Positions 55,983-62,855 are shown, counted from the stretch's first letter. The stretch is 64,000 bases of DNA from Candidatus Lernaella stagnicola (GCA_030765525.1 JAVCCK010000015.1:98734-162733), one strand, 5' to 3'. Notes: generated by a model from the letters alone, not told the origin. Translations and numbers: made by a program.

Positions 55983-57176
55983 ATGCGCCCGCGAAATTCA
56001 TCAGCCTCTGATCGACCGCCCCTTTTCACGCGGCTTTTTTTGGCGGTGACATTCTCCAACCTCTTTCTCGCCTCGTCCTTTTTCGCTTTGATGCCGACAT
56101 TGCCGCTGTATATGCGCAATGTTTTCGGCTTCGACAACAGCCAGATCGGCATGGTGATCGCCGTGTTTTCGATCGCCGGATTGTTGGTGCGACCCTTTGC
56201 CGGTTACTTGCTGGACTCCCTACCGCGTTTCGCCGTGTTCATGACGGCGTTCGTTCTAATTTCCGCTCTGTATGGTGCGTACGCGCTGGCCGGCGGCATG
56301 ATCGGCCTGATTTGTGTGCGGCTGTTGCACGGCGGCACCTGGGCGACCGTTACCACGGCGACCTCGACAATGGTGGTGGATATTCTTCCGGTTCAGCGCC
56401 GGGGGGAGGGGATCGGTATCTTTGCCTTGGCGTTTCCGCTGGCCACGGCGATCGGACCGGTGATCGGGCTGGCGATCATGGCGCAGTGGGGATCGACCGT
56501 CTTGTTTGTGGCGTTATCGCTGATTTCATTTGTCGGGCTCGGCGTCGGTGTGATGACCCGGGGCGCGCCGTCGCCGGAGAAACCGCGGCCGTTTCGCATC
56601 GCCGACTTGTTGTTGAAAAAGGCGCTGCCCGTGTCGATCACAATGTTGTTTCTCACCTTCCCGTACGGTGGCGCGCTGGTTTTCGCCAGTCTGTATGCGG
56701 CCGAAAAAGACCTGGGCTCGTCCGGCCCGTTTTTCGTCGTCTTTTCGGTCTGCCTGATTTTGGCGCGCGTGCTGTTTGGACGCGGCTTCGATCGCGGTCA
56801 GATCCGCGGGCCGGTTGTCGGGGCGATGGCGCTTTTTGCGGCCGGGCTGTTTTGGCTCAGTTTCGTGGGCAACGCGTGGCAGTTCGCGATGGCGGGCGGC
56901 ATGATCGGCTTCGGCTTCGGTATCATCATGCCGCTTCTGCAAACCATGGCCAACAGCGTGGCCAAGCCCAACGAGCGCGGCGCCGCGAACTCGACCTTTT
57001 TTATCAGCTTCGACCTGGGCATCGGCGTGGGCAGTTACATCACCGGTTTCTGGGCCAAGCAGACGAGCTTGGAGAACGTGTATCTGTTCTCCTGGAGCTT
57101 CATTGTGCTGGGGCTGGCGGTCTTCCTACTGTGGGCCTATCCCTATTGGCGGCGCTTGCGGCCTCAAGTCGGTTGA
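55983..57176 (+). CDS. Major facilitator superfamily transporter
   Basis: A 397-residue protein with twelve hydrophobic segments. The MFS loop 2-3 motif is degenerate (GLLVRPFAGYLLDSLPRF) and the second half has LILARVLFGRGFDRGQIRGP. ICVRLLHGGTWATVTTATST resembles the antiporter motif region of drug-efflux members. The substrate is unknown. The start at 55983 follows AGGA. It is the last chromosomal gene before the low-G+C island, 42 bases upstream of the left direct repeat, and could export a product, though its base composition matches the host, not the island. Confidence 0.88.
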   Translation: MRPRNSSASDRPPLFTRLFLAVTFSNLFLASSFFALMPTLPLYMRNVFGFDNSQIGMVIAVFSIAGLLVRPFAGYLLDSLPRFAVFMTAFVLISALYGAYALAGGMIGLICVRLLHGGTWATVTTATSTMVVDILPVQRRGEGIGIFALAFPLATAIGPVIGLAIMAQWGSTVLFVALSLISFVGLGVGVMTRGAPSPEKPRPFRIADLLLKKALPVSITMLFLTFPYGGALVFASLYAAEKDLGSSGPFFVVFSVCLILARVLFGRGFDRGQIRGPVVGAMALFAAGLFWLSFVGNAWQFAMAGGMIGFGFGIIMPLLQTMANSVAKPNERGAANSTFFISFDLGIGVGSYITGFWAKQTSLENVYLFSWSFIVLGLAVFLLWAYPYWRRLRPQVG

Positions 57177-57184
57177 ACGGGCTT

Positions 57185-57198
57185 GGTGTCCGGACACC
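57185..57198. repeat. Perfect 14-bp palindrome after the MFS gene
   Basis: GGTGTCCGGACACC is its own reverse complement. It lies 9 bases after the MFS stop and 20 bases before the left island repeat. With a CCGG loop it can form a 5-bp hairpin; no T tract follows. Confidence 0.6.
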
Positions 57199-57217
57199 GG
57201 GGCAGGGCCCACCTATC

Positions 57218-57255
57218 CACCGGCCGTTGTCCTTTGTGATTGTGGTCTACAGTAG
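57218..57255 (+). repeat. Left copy of the 38-bp direct repeat flanking the RiPP island
   Basis: Begins CACCGGCCGTTGTCCTTTGT and ends GGTCTACAGTAG. It matches 61966-62003 at 35 of 38 positions. The right copy includes the sequence just upstream of, and the first ten bases of, a tRNA-Asn-derived unit. The left copy therefore looks like a duplicated tRNA leader and marks the host/island boundary. Confidence 0.85.
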
Positions 57256-57274
57256 TATGGAGACAGATGTCCGA

Positions 57275-58330
57275 CTAAGTTCGTAGATGTTTCGTAGCTT
57301 TCTTCTGGTCCCACGCTTCGGCAAACCACCCCTCGCCGTATGAACTCTGGTGGGGATGGAGCCGAACGTCGGCGGGAATTAAGAGGAATCCGGAACGCGA
57401 CCGAATCGCGTCTTTCCTGCGAATGCGGATATCTAGCGAAACCTTTTTCGAAAGTTTTTTCGGAATTGGAAACTCTGCAAGCGTGCAAAAGAGTAATGGT
57501 CCAGTTTCGTCAGTAGGTGAAACACTGGAAACGAATCGCGAAAGTAAGTCAAGAAGCGAATAAAGCATGAAAGAGCCAGTCTTTCGCTCTTTCGTTATAA
57601 AGTCAGTTATGAATGAGGTATCGAGATCCATTTCGTAAACATCTTTTTCACGGTCGATACGAAATTTGCCGGTTGCAAACACGTTGGCCGTTGGCTCTGA
57701 ATCGGCCACCTCAGCTACAACCGGGTTCTCCGGAATCTCCAGCGCTTGAAACTCAAAGCGTCTTTTTCCACTGGTTACAATCACACCCTGCACTATACAG
57801 CGTTCTGCTTGCTCCAGGGAGCGCCTGCCGGCATCCACGACCAATATTCTCACTTCGGTTCTACACACCTTTCGCCAAGTAATTCGTTCAATCTCTACAA
57901 GACGTTCATCGCTTTTCAGCAGGGTCTCTGCGGCAACGGCGACATGATAGGCAATGATCGGTCCATGAATATGGTCTGAACTTAGCGGGCAATGAAAAAG
58001 ACTTCCAATGCAAGAAATATACGAGTCTCCATCGGAATCGATATCCGTAATATCCAATTTCTTCTCCTGAGCGGGAACAAAAAAGTGATTCATACCGAAT
58101 TTGGCCGCTAATGAACGCTGATATAGTTTTATTTCACAAATTCTGGACTCGAGCTCATAAATCCGGACAAACGCCTTAGTATCTACTTCTTTCATCGCGT
58201 AGATATCCTTGAGCCTTGAGTATAGATACGGTATCAATTCTCGGTTAAGTTGCTCGCATATGTCGCGCGCTTGTTGAATATTCAGCTTGGAGTGATCGGG
58301 CAGCGGCGCGTAAATATCAATAGTTTTCAT
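57275..58330 (-). CDS. Putative double-hotdog (AfsA/FabZ-like) protein, RiPP operon gene 4
   Basis: A 351-residue soluble protein with an extra helical N-terminus (about 1-95). Residues about 105-200 have ISCIGSLFHCPLSSDHIHGP then IIAYHVAVAAETLLKSDERL, a central-helix signature like the HxxxxxHxxGxxxxEAAxQ region of AfsA and FabZ hotdog folds. A second similar half follows (about 225-335). The same pieces occur in the next protein upstream, so the two are paralogues. Hotdog enzymes act on acyl thioesters; an acyl-transfer or dehydration role in peptide tailoring is inferred. ATG overlaps the upstream stop (ATGA). Confidence 0.72.
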   Translation of the reverse strand: MKTIDIYAPLPDHSKLNIQQARDICEQLNRELIPYLYSRLKDIYAMKEVDTKAFVRIYELESRICEIKLYQRSLAAKFGMNHFFVPAQEKKLDITDIDSDGDSYISCIGSLFHCPLSSDHIHGPIIAYHVAVAAETLLKSDERLVEIERITWRKVCRTEVRILVVDAGRRSLEQAERCIVQGVIVTSGKRRFEFQALEIPENPVVAEVADSEPTANVFATGKFRIDREKDVYEMDLDTSFITDFITKERKTGSFMLYSLLDLLSRFVSSVSPTDETGPLLFCTLAEFPIPKKLSKKVSLDIRIRRKDAIRSRSGFLLIPADVRLHPHQSSYGEGWFAEAWDQKKATKHLRT

Positions 58331-59217
58331 TGTGTATTTTGTTTCGTTAGATTTGTTATAACGTCGATCGATTGCGTACCAAAGAAAGTTGCAAACATAG
58401 TCGACAACTCACTTCCAGAGTGAGCCAGGGTTACTGCGAAGGTAATACGCGTTAGCCCGCTCCTGGATATTGTCTTAACACCGTTGAGCCTATGTACTTG
58501 TATTACGGCGTCGTTGCTTAAAATGTCTCTTAAGTCTACGAATATTGTAATGTTTTTAACTTCCCCTGCAAGAAGAAACCAGCTTTTGGTTTTTTGAAAG
58601 CCGTTCTGGAAATTAATTAGAATGTTCATAGCAAGATCAAAGTAGACATATAGGGACATTGCTCTATCGTCTAGATCGCAGTTGGCGTGCTTTTTCATGG
58701 CATTGGGATTCAAAAAAATCATGCATTCATCATTTGAACCGCGCAATCGTAAGGGAATCAGTGGTTCAACAGCGATCCGGTTGATGCCGGCAGTGCGGTC
58801 AATCCGGTCGCCAGGCAAGGAAGCACAATAGAATGCCAGACGGCGTCCATAATTGGTCTTGAGCATTCCAACGACTGAAAAATCCGTCGAAGAGTAAAAG
58901 CCTGACTGCGTCTCGTCGGCGACAATGATTTTTATATTTTCATGCATAAGCTTCGTATATCGGATGTTTAATACGGTATCAATTCTTTCGCCGTCGGCCA
59001 GAATTTGTTCGGCAGCGGTGATAACGTATCGGAGAAGAATGGGCCCATGGACAAAGGATGAGCTCGACGGACAAAAGTAAAGAGCAGTATTACAGGAAAT
59101 TGTTTTTTGCGAATCTATATCGATGTCCCTTAGAACGACTTGTTGCATGGATCCTGGCAGGCCTTCATTTTCAACCGGTTTTTGATCGCGATCAGTTATC
59201 GGTAAGGTTGAATTCAA
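58327..59217 (-). CDS. Putative double-hotdog (AfsA/FabZ-like) protein, RiPP operon gene 3
   Basis: A 296-residue paralogue of the gene 4 product: ISCNTALYFCPSSSSFVHGP then ILLRYVITAAEQILADGERI, aligned with the same helix, followed by IKIIVADET and a second half ending RSGLTRITFAV. The His of gene 4 HCP is replaced by Phe (YFCP), so activity may differ. The start is TTG at 59217, overlapping the TGA of the rSAM gene (TTGA); an ATG at 59148 with AGGA upstream is an alternative. No signal peptide. Low-G+C codon use sets it apart from the host genes. Confidence 0.72.
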   Translation of the reverse strand: MNSTLPITDRDQKPVENEGLPGSMQQVVLRDIDIDSQKTISCNTALYFCPSSSSFVHGPILLRYVITAAEQILADGERIDTVLNIRYTKLMHENIKIIVADETQSGFYSSTDFSVVGMLKTNYGRRLAFYCASLPGDRIDRTAGINRIAVEPLIPLRLRGSNDECMIFLNPNAMKKHANCDLDDRAMSLYVYFDLAMNILINFQNGFQKTKSWFLLAGEVKNITIFVDLRDILSNDAVIQVHRLNGVKTISRSGLTRITFAVTLAHSGSELSTMFATFFGTQSIDVITNLTKQNTQ

Positions 59218-60527
59218 TCGCTACTCTGCCTTGATCTAATTTGTTTGTCGACATGTGATGCGTGCAATGAGTCACATAGATCGTCCTCTCGATTGAACGA
59301 GCCGTAAGCATAGTACGCAGCAGCTCGGCAACCACCGGCGCATTGAGAGATAACTTCACATGAACTGCATTTTTGAATGTCAAAAGCGCGAGTTCGAATG
59401 CCGAGGTCGTTAACCCTGTCCCAAATATCGGAGAATGCATTCACGCGCAGGTTGCCTAAAAGAAAATTACTTTCGCGGAGGAGGTTGCACGGATAGACAT
59501 CGCCATTCCAGTTGATATCAATAACCATGTGACCTATGCCGCAAACTGATTTATCCCTGTCTGGTACCGGGTTGTTTAGGCGCAAGGAGGTATTCTTCTC
59601 AATTCGCATCAACGTCTCCAAGCCAAACTCTTCTCTCAAGTGGTTGCTGACATCGCGAATTGTGGAATAGAGAGACGCTCCAGTCAGAGACAATCCTGCC
59701 GGTGTTGCGTGAGGAAAATCTCGAAAGTTGTTCGGTGTGTAATATCCGCCGTTCCTGACAGCGAAGCGAGCGATTTCCACTTGCTGATGCAAATTACCAC
59801 TGTGGATTGTCGGAGCCAACGTGAAAGGTAGCCCGGCAGCGATTGCATTATTGATGCCGTGCATGGTTCTCTCAAACGACCCCGCGCGCGTTCGATTATG
59901 TACGTCTTGTGTGATTCCGTCCAAACTGATTTGAATGTAAGAAATATGTTCACATGTGCTAAGGCGACTGGCCATTTCCTTTGTGAGCAACGTTCCATTG
60001 GTCAATACGGCACATCGAAGGTCTTTCTGGCCGATGAGTGTGACTATTGATAAAAAATTGCGATGGATAAGCGGCTCACCACCGGTAATTATTATGTGGC
60101 TATTAGGATTTTCCGCCTGGATTAACGTCAAGTAATTGTCTGCCTCTGCTAACGACATGAACTGTTGCTCGTTATGATTCCGGCCAAGATAGCAATAAGG
60201 GCAGAATAGGTTACAACGCTTGGTAATCGTGAAGTACACAGTCTCCAGAGGACTGCCATCGTTTAAAGAATAGGAACGGCGAAGCCATCCGTCCTGGGCT
60301 AGCATGTCCATGAATCCTTGCGCTATTTCGTGACTGTCGGGCATCCCGGCGCGCAAATAATGAGACGAAAGCTCATCAAAATTATTATTGCATTGTTGGA
60401 AGATCGCGAAAGGAAGCAGTTCTTCTTCTCTCAGAACAGAGAATGCTCCAATTTCGGGTTTCGATGCTAGAAAAACCTCACCAACCTGCCGGACGGTGAC
60501 ACCATCGTGGCACGAAAGGTAACTCAT
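59214..60527 (-). CDS. Radical SAM/SPASM peptide maturase, RiPP operon gene 2
   Basis: A 437-residue protein. Residues 1-95 are a winged-helix-like front piece of the PqqD/RRE kind, expected to grip a leader peptide. The radical SAM core has CNLFCPYC (Cys105, 109, 112), IIITGGEPLIHRNFL and YIQISLDG. The C-terminal SPASM region has CGIGHMVIDINWNGDVYPCN, GNLRVNAFSDIW and KCSSCEVISQCAGGCRAAAY, ending with DDLCDSLHA, enough Cys for two auxiliary 4Fe-4S clusters. Such enzymes install thioether, C-C or epimerised linkages in ribosomal peptides. The Cys-rich peptide encoded just upstream is the likely substrate. Confidence 0.9.
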   Translation of the reverse strand: MSYLSCHDGVTVRQVGEVFLASKPEIGAFSVLREEELLPFAIFQQCNNNFDELSSHYLRAGMPDSHEIAQGFMDMLAQDGWLRRSYSLNDGSPLETVYFTITKRCNLFCPYCYLGRNHNEQQFMSLAEADNYLTLIQAENPNSHIIITGGEPLIHRNFLSIVTLIGQKDLRCAVLTNGTLLTKEMASRLSTCEHISYIQISLDGITQDVHNRTRAGSFERTMHGINNAIAAGLPFTLAPTIHSGNLHQQVEIARFAVRNGGYYTPNNFRDFPHATPAGLSLTGASLYSTIRDVSNHLREEFGLETLMRIEKNTSLRLNNPVPDRDKSVCGIGHMVIDINWNGDVYPCNLLRESNFLLGNLRVNAFSDIWDRVNDLGIRTRAFDIQKCSSCEVISQCAGGCRAAAYYAYGSFNREDDLCDSLHASHVDKQIRSRQSSD

Positions 60528-60567
60528 GTTTAATGCAATCCCCTAATTGGATAAGACATATGAAAAC

Positions 60568-60672
60568 TACGCCCAGCGGCTATTGCGAATTATGCCACCG
60601 GTCTATTCAGTTCGATAGGAAAATACGGTTCTGTTTACATAACCATCCTTGACCTATCGGCCGCTGGGCGTA
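60568..60672. repeat. 13-bp inverted repeat in the precursor-to-maturase gap
   Basis: TACGCCCAGCGGC (60568-60580) and its exact reverse complement (60660-60672) enclose 79 bases containing no gene. In the mRNA this would form a long hairpin between the precursor and the rSAM gene, possibly stabilising the precursor message or limiting read-through. Confidence 0.7.
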
Positions 60673-60692
60673 ACTGGGCTCCCAAGGCGTCG

Positions 60693-60720
60693 CGTGGGCT
60701 CTAGTGAATGAAAGCCCACG
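60693..60720 (-). terminator. Hairpin downstream of the precursor gene (attenuator-like)
   Basis: CGTGGGCT (60693-60700) and AGCCCACG (60713-60720) form a perfect 8-bp stem with a 12-base loop, 80 bases past the precursor stop. No U tract follows, so it is not a classical terminator. It may set precursor excess over maturase. Confidence 0.45.
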
Positions 60721-60800
60721 TAAGAGTGTATTGAAGGAAACAAAAAATCTTATATATTGTATGCGTACGCTCTGAACTGGAATCGAGTCTATCGACGTCG

Positions 60801-61025
60801 CTAGGCGCCGACGTCGCCACAGACTATGCATCCAATCGAGACACAAGCACAATTCTGTGATCCCGGAGTTGGTAATGCACCGGCGGGTTTCGGCACGTTA
60901 GTTTTAACGACAATCAGTGGGCTTTCGACACCTAGTTCTGCAAGAACAGCAATTGGATTTTCAGAGAATGCTTTCTGTAGTTTGGGGTCGGCGTAAATTT
61001 TCGCGTAAGCGTCTTTCGGAGTCAT
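60801..61025 (-). CDS. RiPP precursor peptide with NHLP-like leader and four-Cys core
   Basis: A 74-residue peptide. Residues 1-45 (MTPKDAYAKIYADPKLQKAF, then SENPIAVLAELGVE, then IVVKTNVP) resemble the nitrile hydratase-like leader of NHLP-type precursors: a DPxLxxxxxxNPxxxLxELG helix followed by a beta strand. A Pro/Gly hinge follows (PKPAGALPTPG), then a core with Cys59, 61, 66 and 69 (NCACVSIGCIVCGDVGA). The leader-core boundary is probably after the Pro-Gly hinge. AAGGAGAG precedes the ATG by six bases. It is the first gene of the operon and has its own promoter and a putative operator. Confidence 0.85.
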   Translation of the reverse strand: MTPKDAYAKIYADPKLQKAFSENPIAVLAELGVESPLIVVKTNVPKPAGALPTPGSQNCACVSIGCIVCGDVGA

Positions 61026-61060
61026 TTCTCTCTCCTTTTACGTTTGGGCGACTTGTTATT

Positions 61061-61079
61061 GGTAACGATTACCATTATA
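61061..61079 (-). promoter_or_regulatory. TATAAT promoter box with overlapping palindromic operator for the RiPP operon
   Basis: On the minus strand a perfect TATAAT is at 61079-61074, immediately followed by GGTAATCGTTACC (61073-61061), an inverted repeat with 5-bp arms. Transcription would start inside the palindrome, about 40 bases before the precursor ATG. This arrangement is typical of a repressor site. The -35 is weak (TTTCAA/TTCAAT at 18-19 bases), suggesting regulation. No regulator gene lies in the island. Confidence 0.6.
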
Positions 61080-61249
61080 CAATAAAAATGAAACCGTATT
61101 GAAAAACAGAACGAAGAATACATAATAATGTATACTATCGATATTATGAAACGGATAGCGTATCAAGTAAAAAAGTAAAAAGAATAATAAAAATAAAAAA
61201 GATATACTGATGAGTCGTCGTAATTGTTAACCAAATAGGTTCGACGGAT

Positions 61250-61735
61250 TGCGGTTTACGGCTTCAAAAAACTAACCGGCAACGTTAAGAAAGCTACGAG
61301 CTGGGGGGCAGAGGCTATAGAACTGTTGCGTCGTGCGGCTCGCCGTCGAAGAAGTGAATGAGGGTGGAGGTGCCAAGGCGCCGGGCCACCTGGGTGTGAA
61401 GCTCGAAAGCGGCTTTGGTCATGCGAAAAACTTTCAGGGCGAGACCGAGCGGCACAGGTCGATAGTGCCGGCATCGAGATCGAAGACGGTGTTGTAACGT
61501 CCGAGGCCGTGGCTTTCGGTGGTGTAAGGCGGTCGGCTATTGATTTCGCTAGGAGCGGGATTGAGTGCCACGCAAGCGGCGTCGTGACGACGGAGGCGTC
61601 GTGCAAGTCGGGCGTGTGGAGCTATGCGAGACGCCCAACGAACTGGATTTACCGTTGGTCGAAGGAATGCCCGGGAGATGGGGGAATTCTAAATGCCGCT
61701 TTCGAAAAAGTTGCCCCTGGGGATAGTTGATCGTC
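61250..61735 (-). pseudogene. Degenerate coding remnant, family uncertain
   Basis: Minus-strand translation gives protein-like text broken by stops and frame changes: one piece (around 61600-61470) contains TESHGLGRYNTVFDLDAGTI before a stop, and another (around 61421-61317) contains MTKAAFELHTQVARRLGTST followed by HFFDGEPHDATVL and a stop. The first piece is weakly like the C-terminal part of C45 acyltransferase/carcinine hydrolase-type proteins, too little to assert. It lies between the A+T-rich RiPP promoter region and the tRNA array, so it may be a decayed island gene. Confidence 0.4.
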
Positions 61736-61965
61736 GAACTTTACGAGCTAGTTCTTTCGCCGGCAGATTTTTGGATTCGTTCATTGTTTAGAATGAAATG
61801 AGCAGATACGAGGAAACTCCTCCGGCAAACCGGATGCGTACGGCGGCGCGCGCGGATTGAGTCTCGGTATCGCCACGGATAATTTGCAGGCAGGCGCCGA
61901 CTGAGTTCTTATTCAGCTTGACATGGAGACCGTTTTTTGGCAAAACCCGAACTCGCGCCGGTGAA

Positions 61966-62003
61966 CACCGGCCGTTGTTCTTTATGATTGTGGTCCACAG
62001 TAG
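61966..62003 (+). repeat. Right copy of the 38-bp direct repeat flanking the RiPP island
   Basis: Begins CACCGGCCGTTGTTCTTTAT and ends GGTCCACAGTAG, matching 57218-57255 at 35 of 38 positions. Its last ten bases are the first ten of the first tRNA-Asn-like unit. A GCCGGTGAACACCGGC hairpin precedes and overlaps its start. Confidence 0.85.
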
Positions 62004-62261
62004 CTCAGTTGGTAGAGCGGTCCCGCCACTGGCGGGATTGGTTGCCGTTTGATAATTTGGTCCACAGTAGCTCAGTTGGTAGAGCGGTCCCGCCAGTGGC
62101 GGGATTGGTCGCGGTTTGACAATTTGGTCCACAGTAGCTCAGTTGGTAGAGCGGTCCCGCCAGTGGCGGGATTGGTCGCGTTTTGATAATTTGGTCCACA
62201 GTAGCTCAGTTGGTAGAGCGGTCCCGCCAGTGGCGGGATTGGTCGCGTTTTGATAATTTGG
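61994..62261 (+). repeat. Four 67-bp tandem copies of the tRNA-Asn 5' half with a substituted hairpin
   Basis: Units start at 61994, 62061, 62128 and 62195, exactly 67 bases apart, and the intact tRNA starts at 62262 in the same phase. Each copies the tRNA acceptor 5' strand and D arm (TCCACAGTAGCTCAGTTGG then TAGAGCGGTC). In place of the anticodon arm it has a hairpin with CCCGCC/GGCGGG arms around a central AGT or ACT, then ATTGGTCGC, and a linker (TTTTGATAATTTGG). The T arm and 3' acceptor strand are missing, so these cannot be working tRNAs. Units differ by a few bases only. Confidence 0.9.
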
Positions 62262-62334
62262 TCCACAGTAGCTCAGTTGGTAGAGCGGTCGGCTGTTAAC
62301 CGATTGGTCGGGGGTTCGAGTCCCTCCTGTGGAG
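62262..62334 (+). tRNA. tRNA-Asn (GTT anticodon)
   Basis: A 73-base cloverleaf. Acceptor arms TCCACAG/CTGTGGA pair perfectly with discriminator G. The D arm is GCTC...GAGC with AGTTGGTA loop, and the anticodon stem GTCGG/CCGAT carries loop CTGTTAA, anticodon GTT. The T arm is GGGGG/CCCTC with loop TTCGAGT. CCA is not encoded. It follows four broken copies and is followed by a terminator-like hairpin. Confidence 0.95.
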
Positions 62335-62345
62335 CTTCATCTTGG

Positions 62346-62380
62346 AGGCCTCGTCATGAAAACGGCGGGGCCTTTTTATT
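62346..62380 (+). terminator. Terminator-like hairpin after tRNA-Asn
   Basis: AGGCC...GGCCT with additional C-G pairs (AGGCCTCG / CGGGGCCT) around a short A-rich loop is followed by TTTTTATTT. It ends 11 bases before the GIY-YIG start codon, so that gene may depend on read-through. Confidence 0.65.
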
Positions 62381-62390
62381 TGGATTTTCT

Positions 62391-62648
62391 ATGTTTTTCG
62401 TTTATGTGCTGCAGAGTGAAACGTCGGGGCGCTTTTATTGTGGCAGTACGGCAGACCTCGAAGAGCGCCTCAAGCGACACAACGATCAAAACTACACCGG
62501 CACCCAAACCACCAAACGATTCCCAGGCCCCTGGCGTCTTGTTTGGTCTATGGAATTACCGACACGAAGTGAAGCGATGGCAAAAGAGAAACAAATCAAA
62601 AAACGAGGGATTCAGCGTTTTCTGGTTGACCAAGAAATCCGACGGTAG
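62391..62648 (+). CDS. Small GIY-YIG nuclease domain protein
   Basis: An 85-residue single-domain GIY-YIG protein (UPF0213/YhbQ-like size). It has FVYVLQSETSGRFYCGSTAD (the YIG is YCG here), the catalytic Arg region LEERLKRHN, and the metal-binding Glu in SEAMAKEKQIKK. It would nick or cut DNA, perhaps at structured sites. No clear SD. The stop codon TAG is contributed by a tRNA fragment (GG-TAG-AGC) immediately downstream, so the gene sits between an intact tRNA and a truncated one, suggesting insertion at a tRNA. Confidence 0.88.
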   Translation: MFFVYVLQSETSGRFYCGSTADLEERLKRHNDQNYTGTQTTKRFPGPWRLVWSMELPTRSEAMAKEKQIKKRGIQRFLVDQEIRR

Positions 62649-62692
62649 AGCGGTCCCGCCGGAGGCGTTATTCGAACCCCTCCTGTGGAGCT
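62644..62692 (+). repeat. Scrambled tRNA-Asn fragment after the GIY-YIG gene
   Basis: Contains GGTAGAGCGGTC (D-arm 3' part, 62644-62655), CCGCC as in the tandem units, then a short GGAGGCGTTA piece, and TTCGAACCCCTCCTGTGGAG followed by CTT, which is the T loop to acceptor end of tRNA-Asn plus its downstream CTT. The anticodon arm and 5' acceptor are missing. It looks like a recombination scar. Confidence 0.85.
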
Positions 62693-62710
62693 TGTGATTC
62701 CAAGGACTTA

Positions 62711-62839
62711 GGCGATTCGTCGCCTAGGCCCGTTTCTTTTGAGTCACCATAGAGTCACCAACGCGACGCGAAAAGAGGCCCTTCCTCGGGCGACTTGTCG
62801 CCTAGGCCCTCTTCTTTTGAGTTAGCAATAAGTTAGCAA
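62711..62839 (+). repeat. Two 51-bp direct repeats, each with a hairpin and a short doublet
   Basis: Units at 62711-62761 and 62789-62839 match at about 40 of 51 positions. Each starts with a hairpin (GGCGATTCGTCGCC or GGCGACTTGTCGCC), continues TAGGCCC, then TTCTTTTGAGT. They end in an internal doublet: GAGTCACCA-TA-GAGTCACCA in the first and AGTTAGCAA-TA-AGTTAGCAA in the second. The layout resembles arm-type recombinase binding sites. No recombinase gene is seen. Confidence 0.75.
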
Positions 62840-62855
62840 GCGGGCTCGTTTTCCC

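Noticed and set aside
60607-60852. An 81-codon minus-strand frame overlapping the end of the precursor gene
   Set aside because: Out of frame with the precursor, no SD, and it runs through the inverted-repeat region.
61994-62261. Regularly spaced repeats as a CRISPR array
   Set aside because: The whole 67-bp unit is repeated, including the would-be spacers, and it is plainly tRNA-derived. No cas genes are present.
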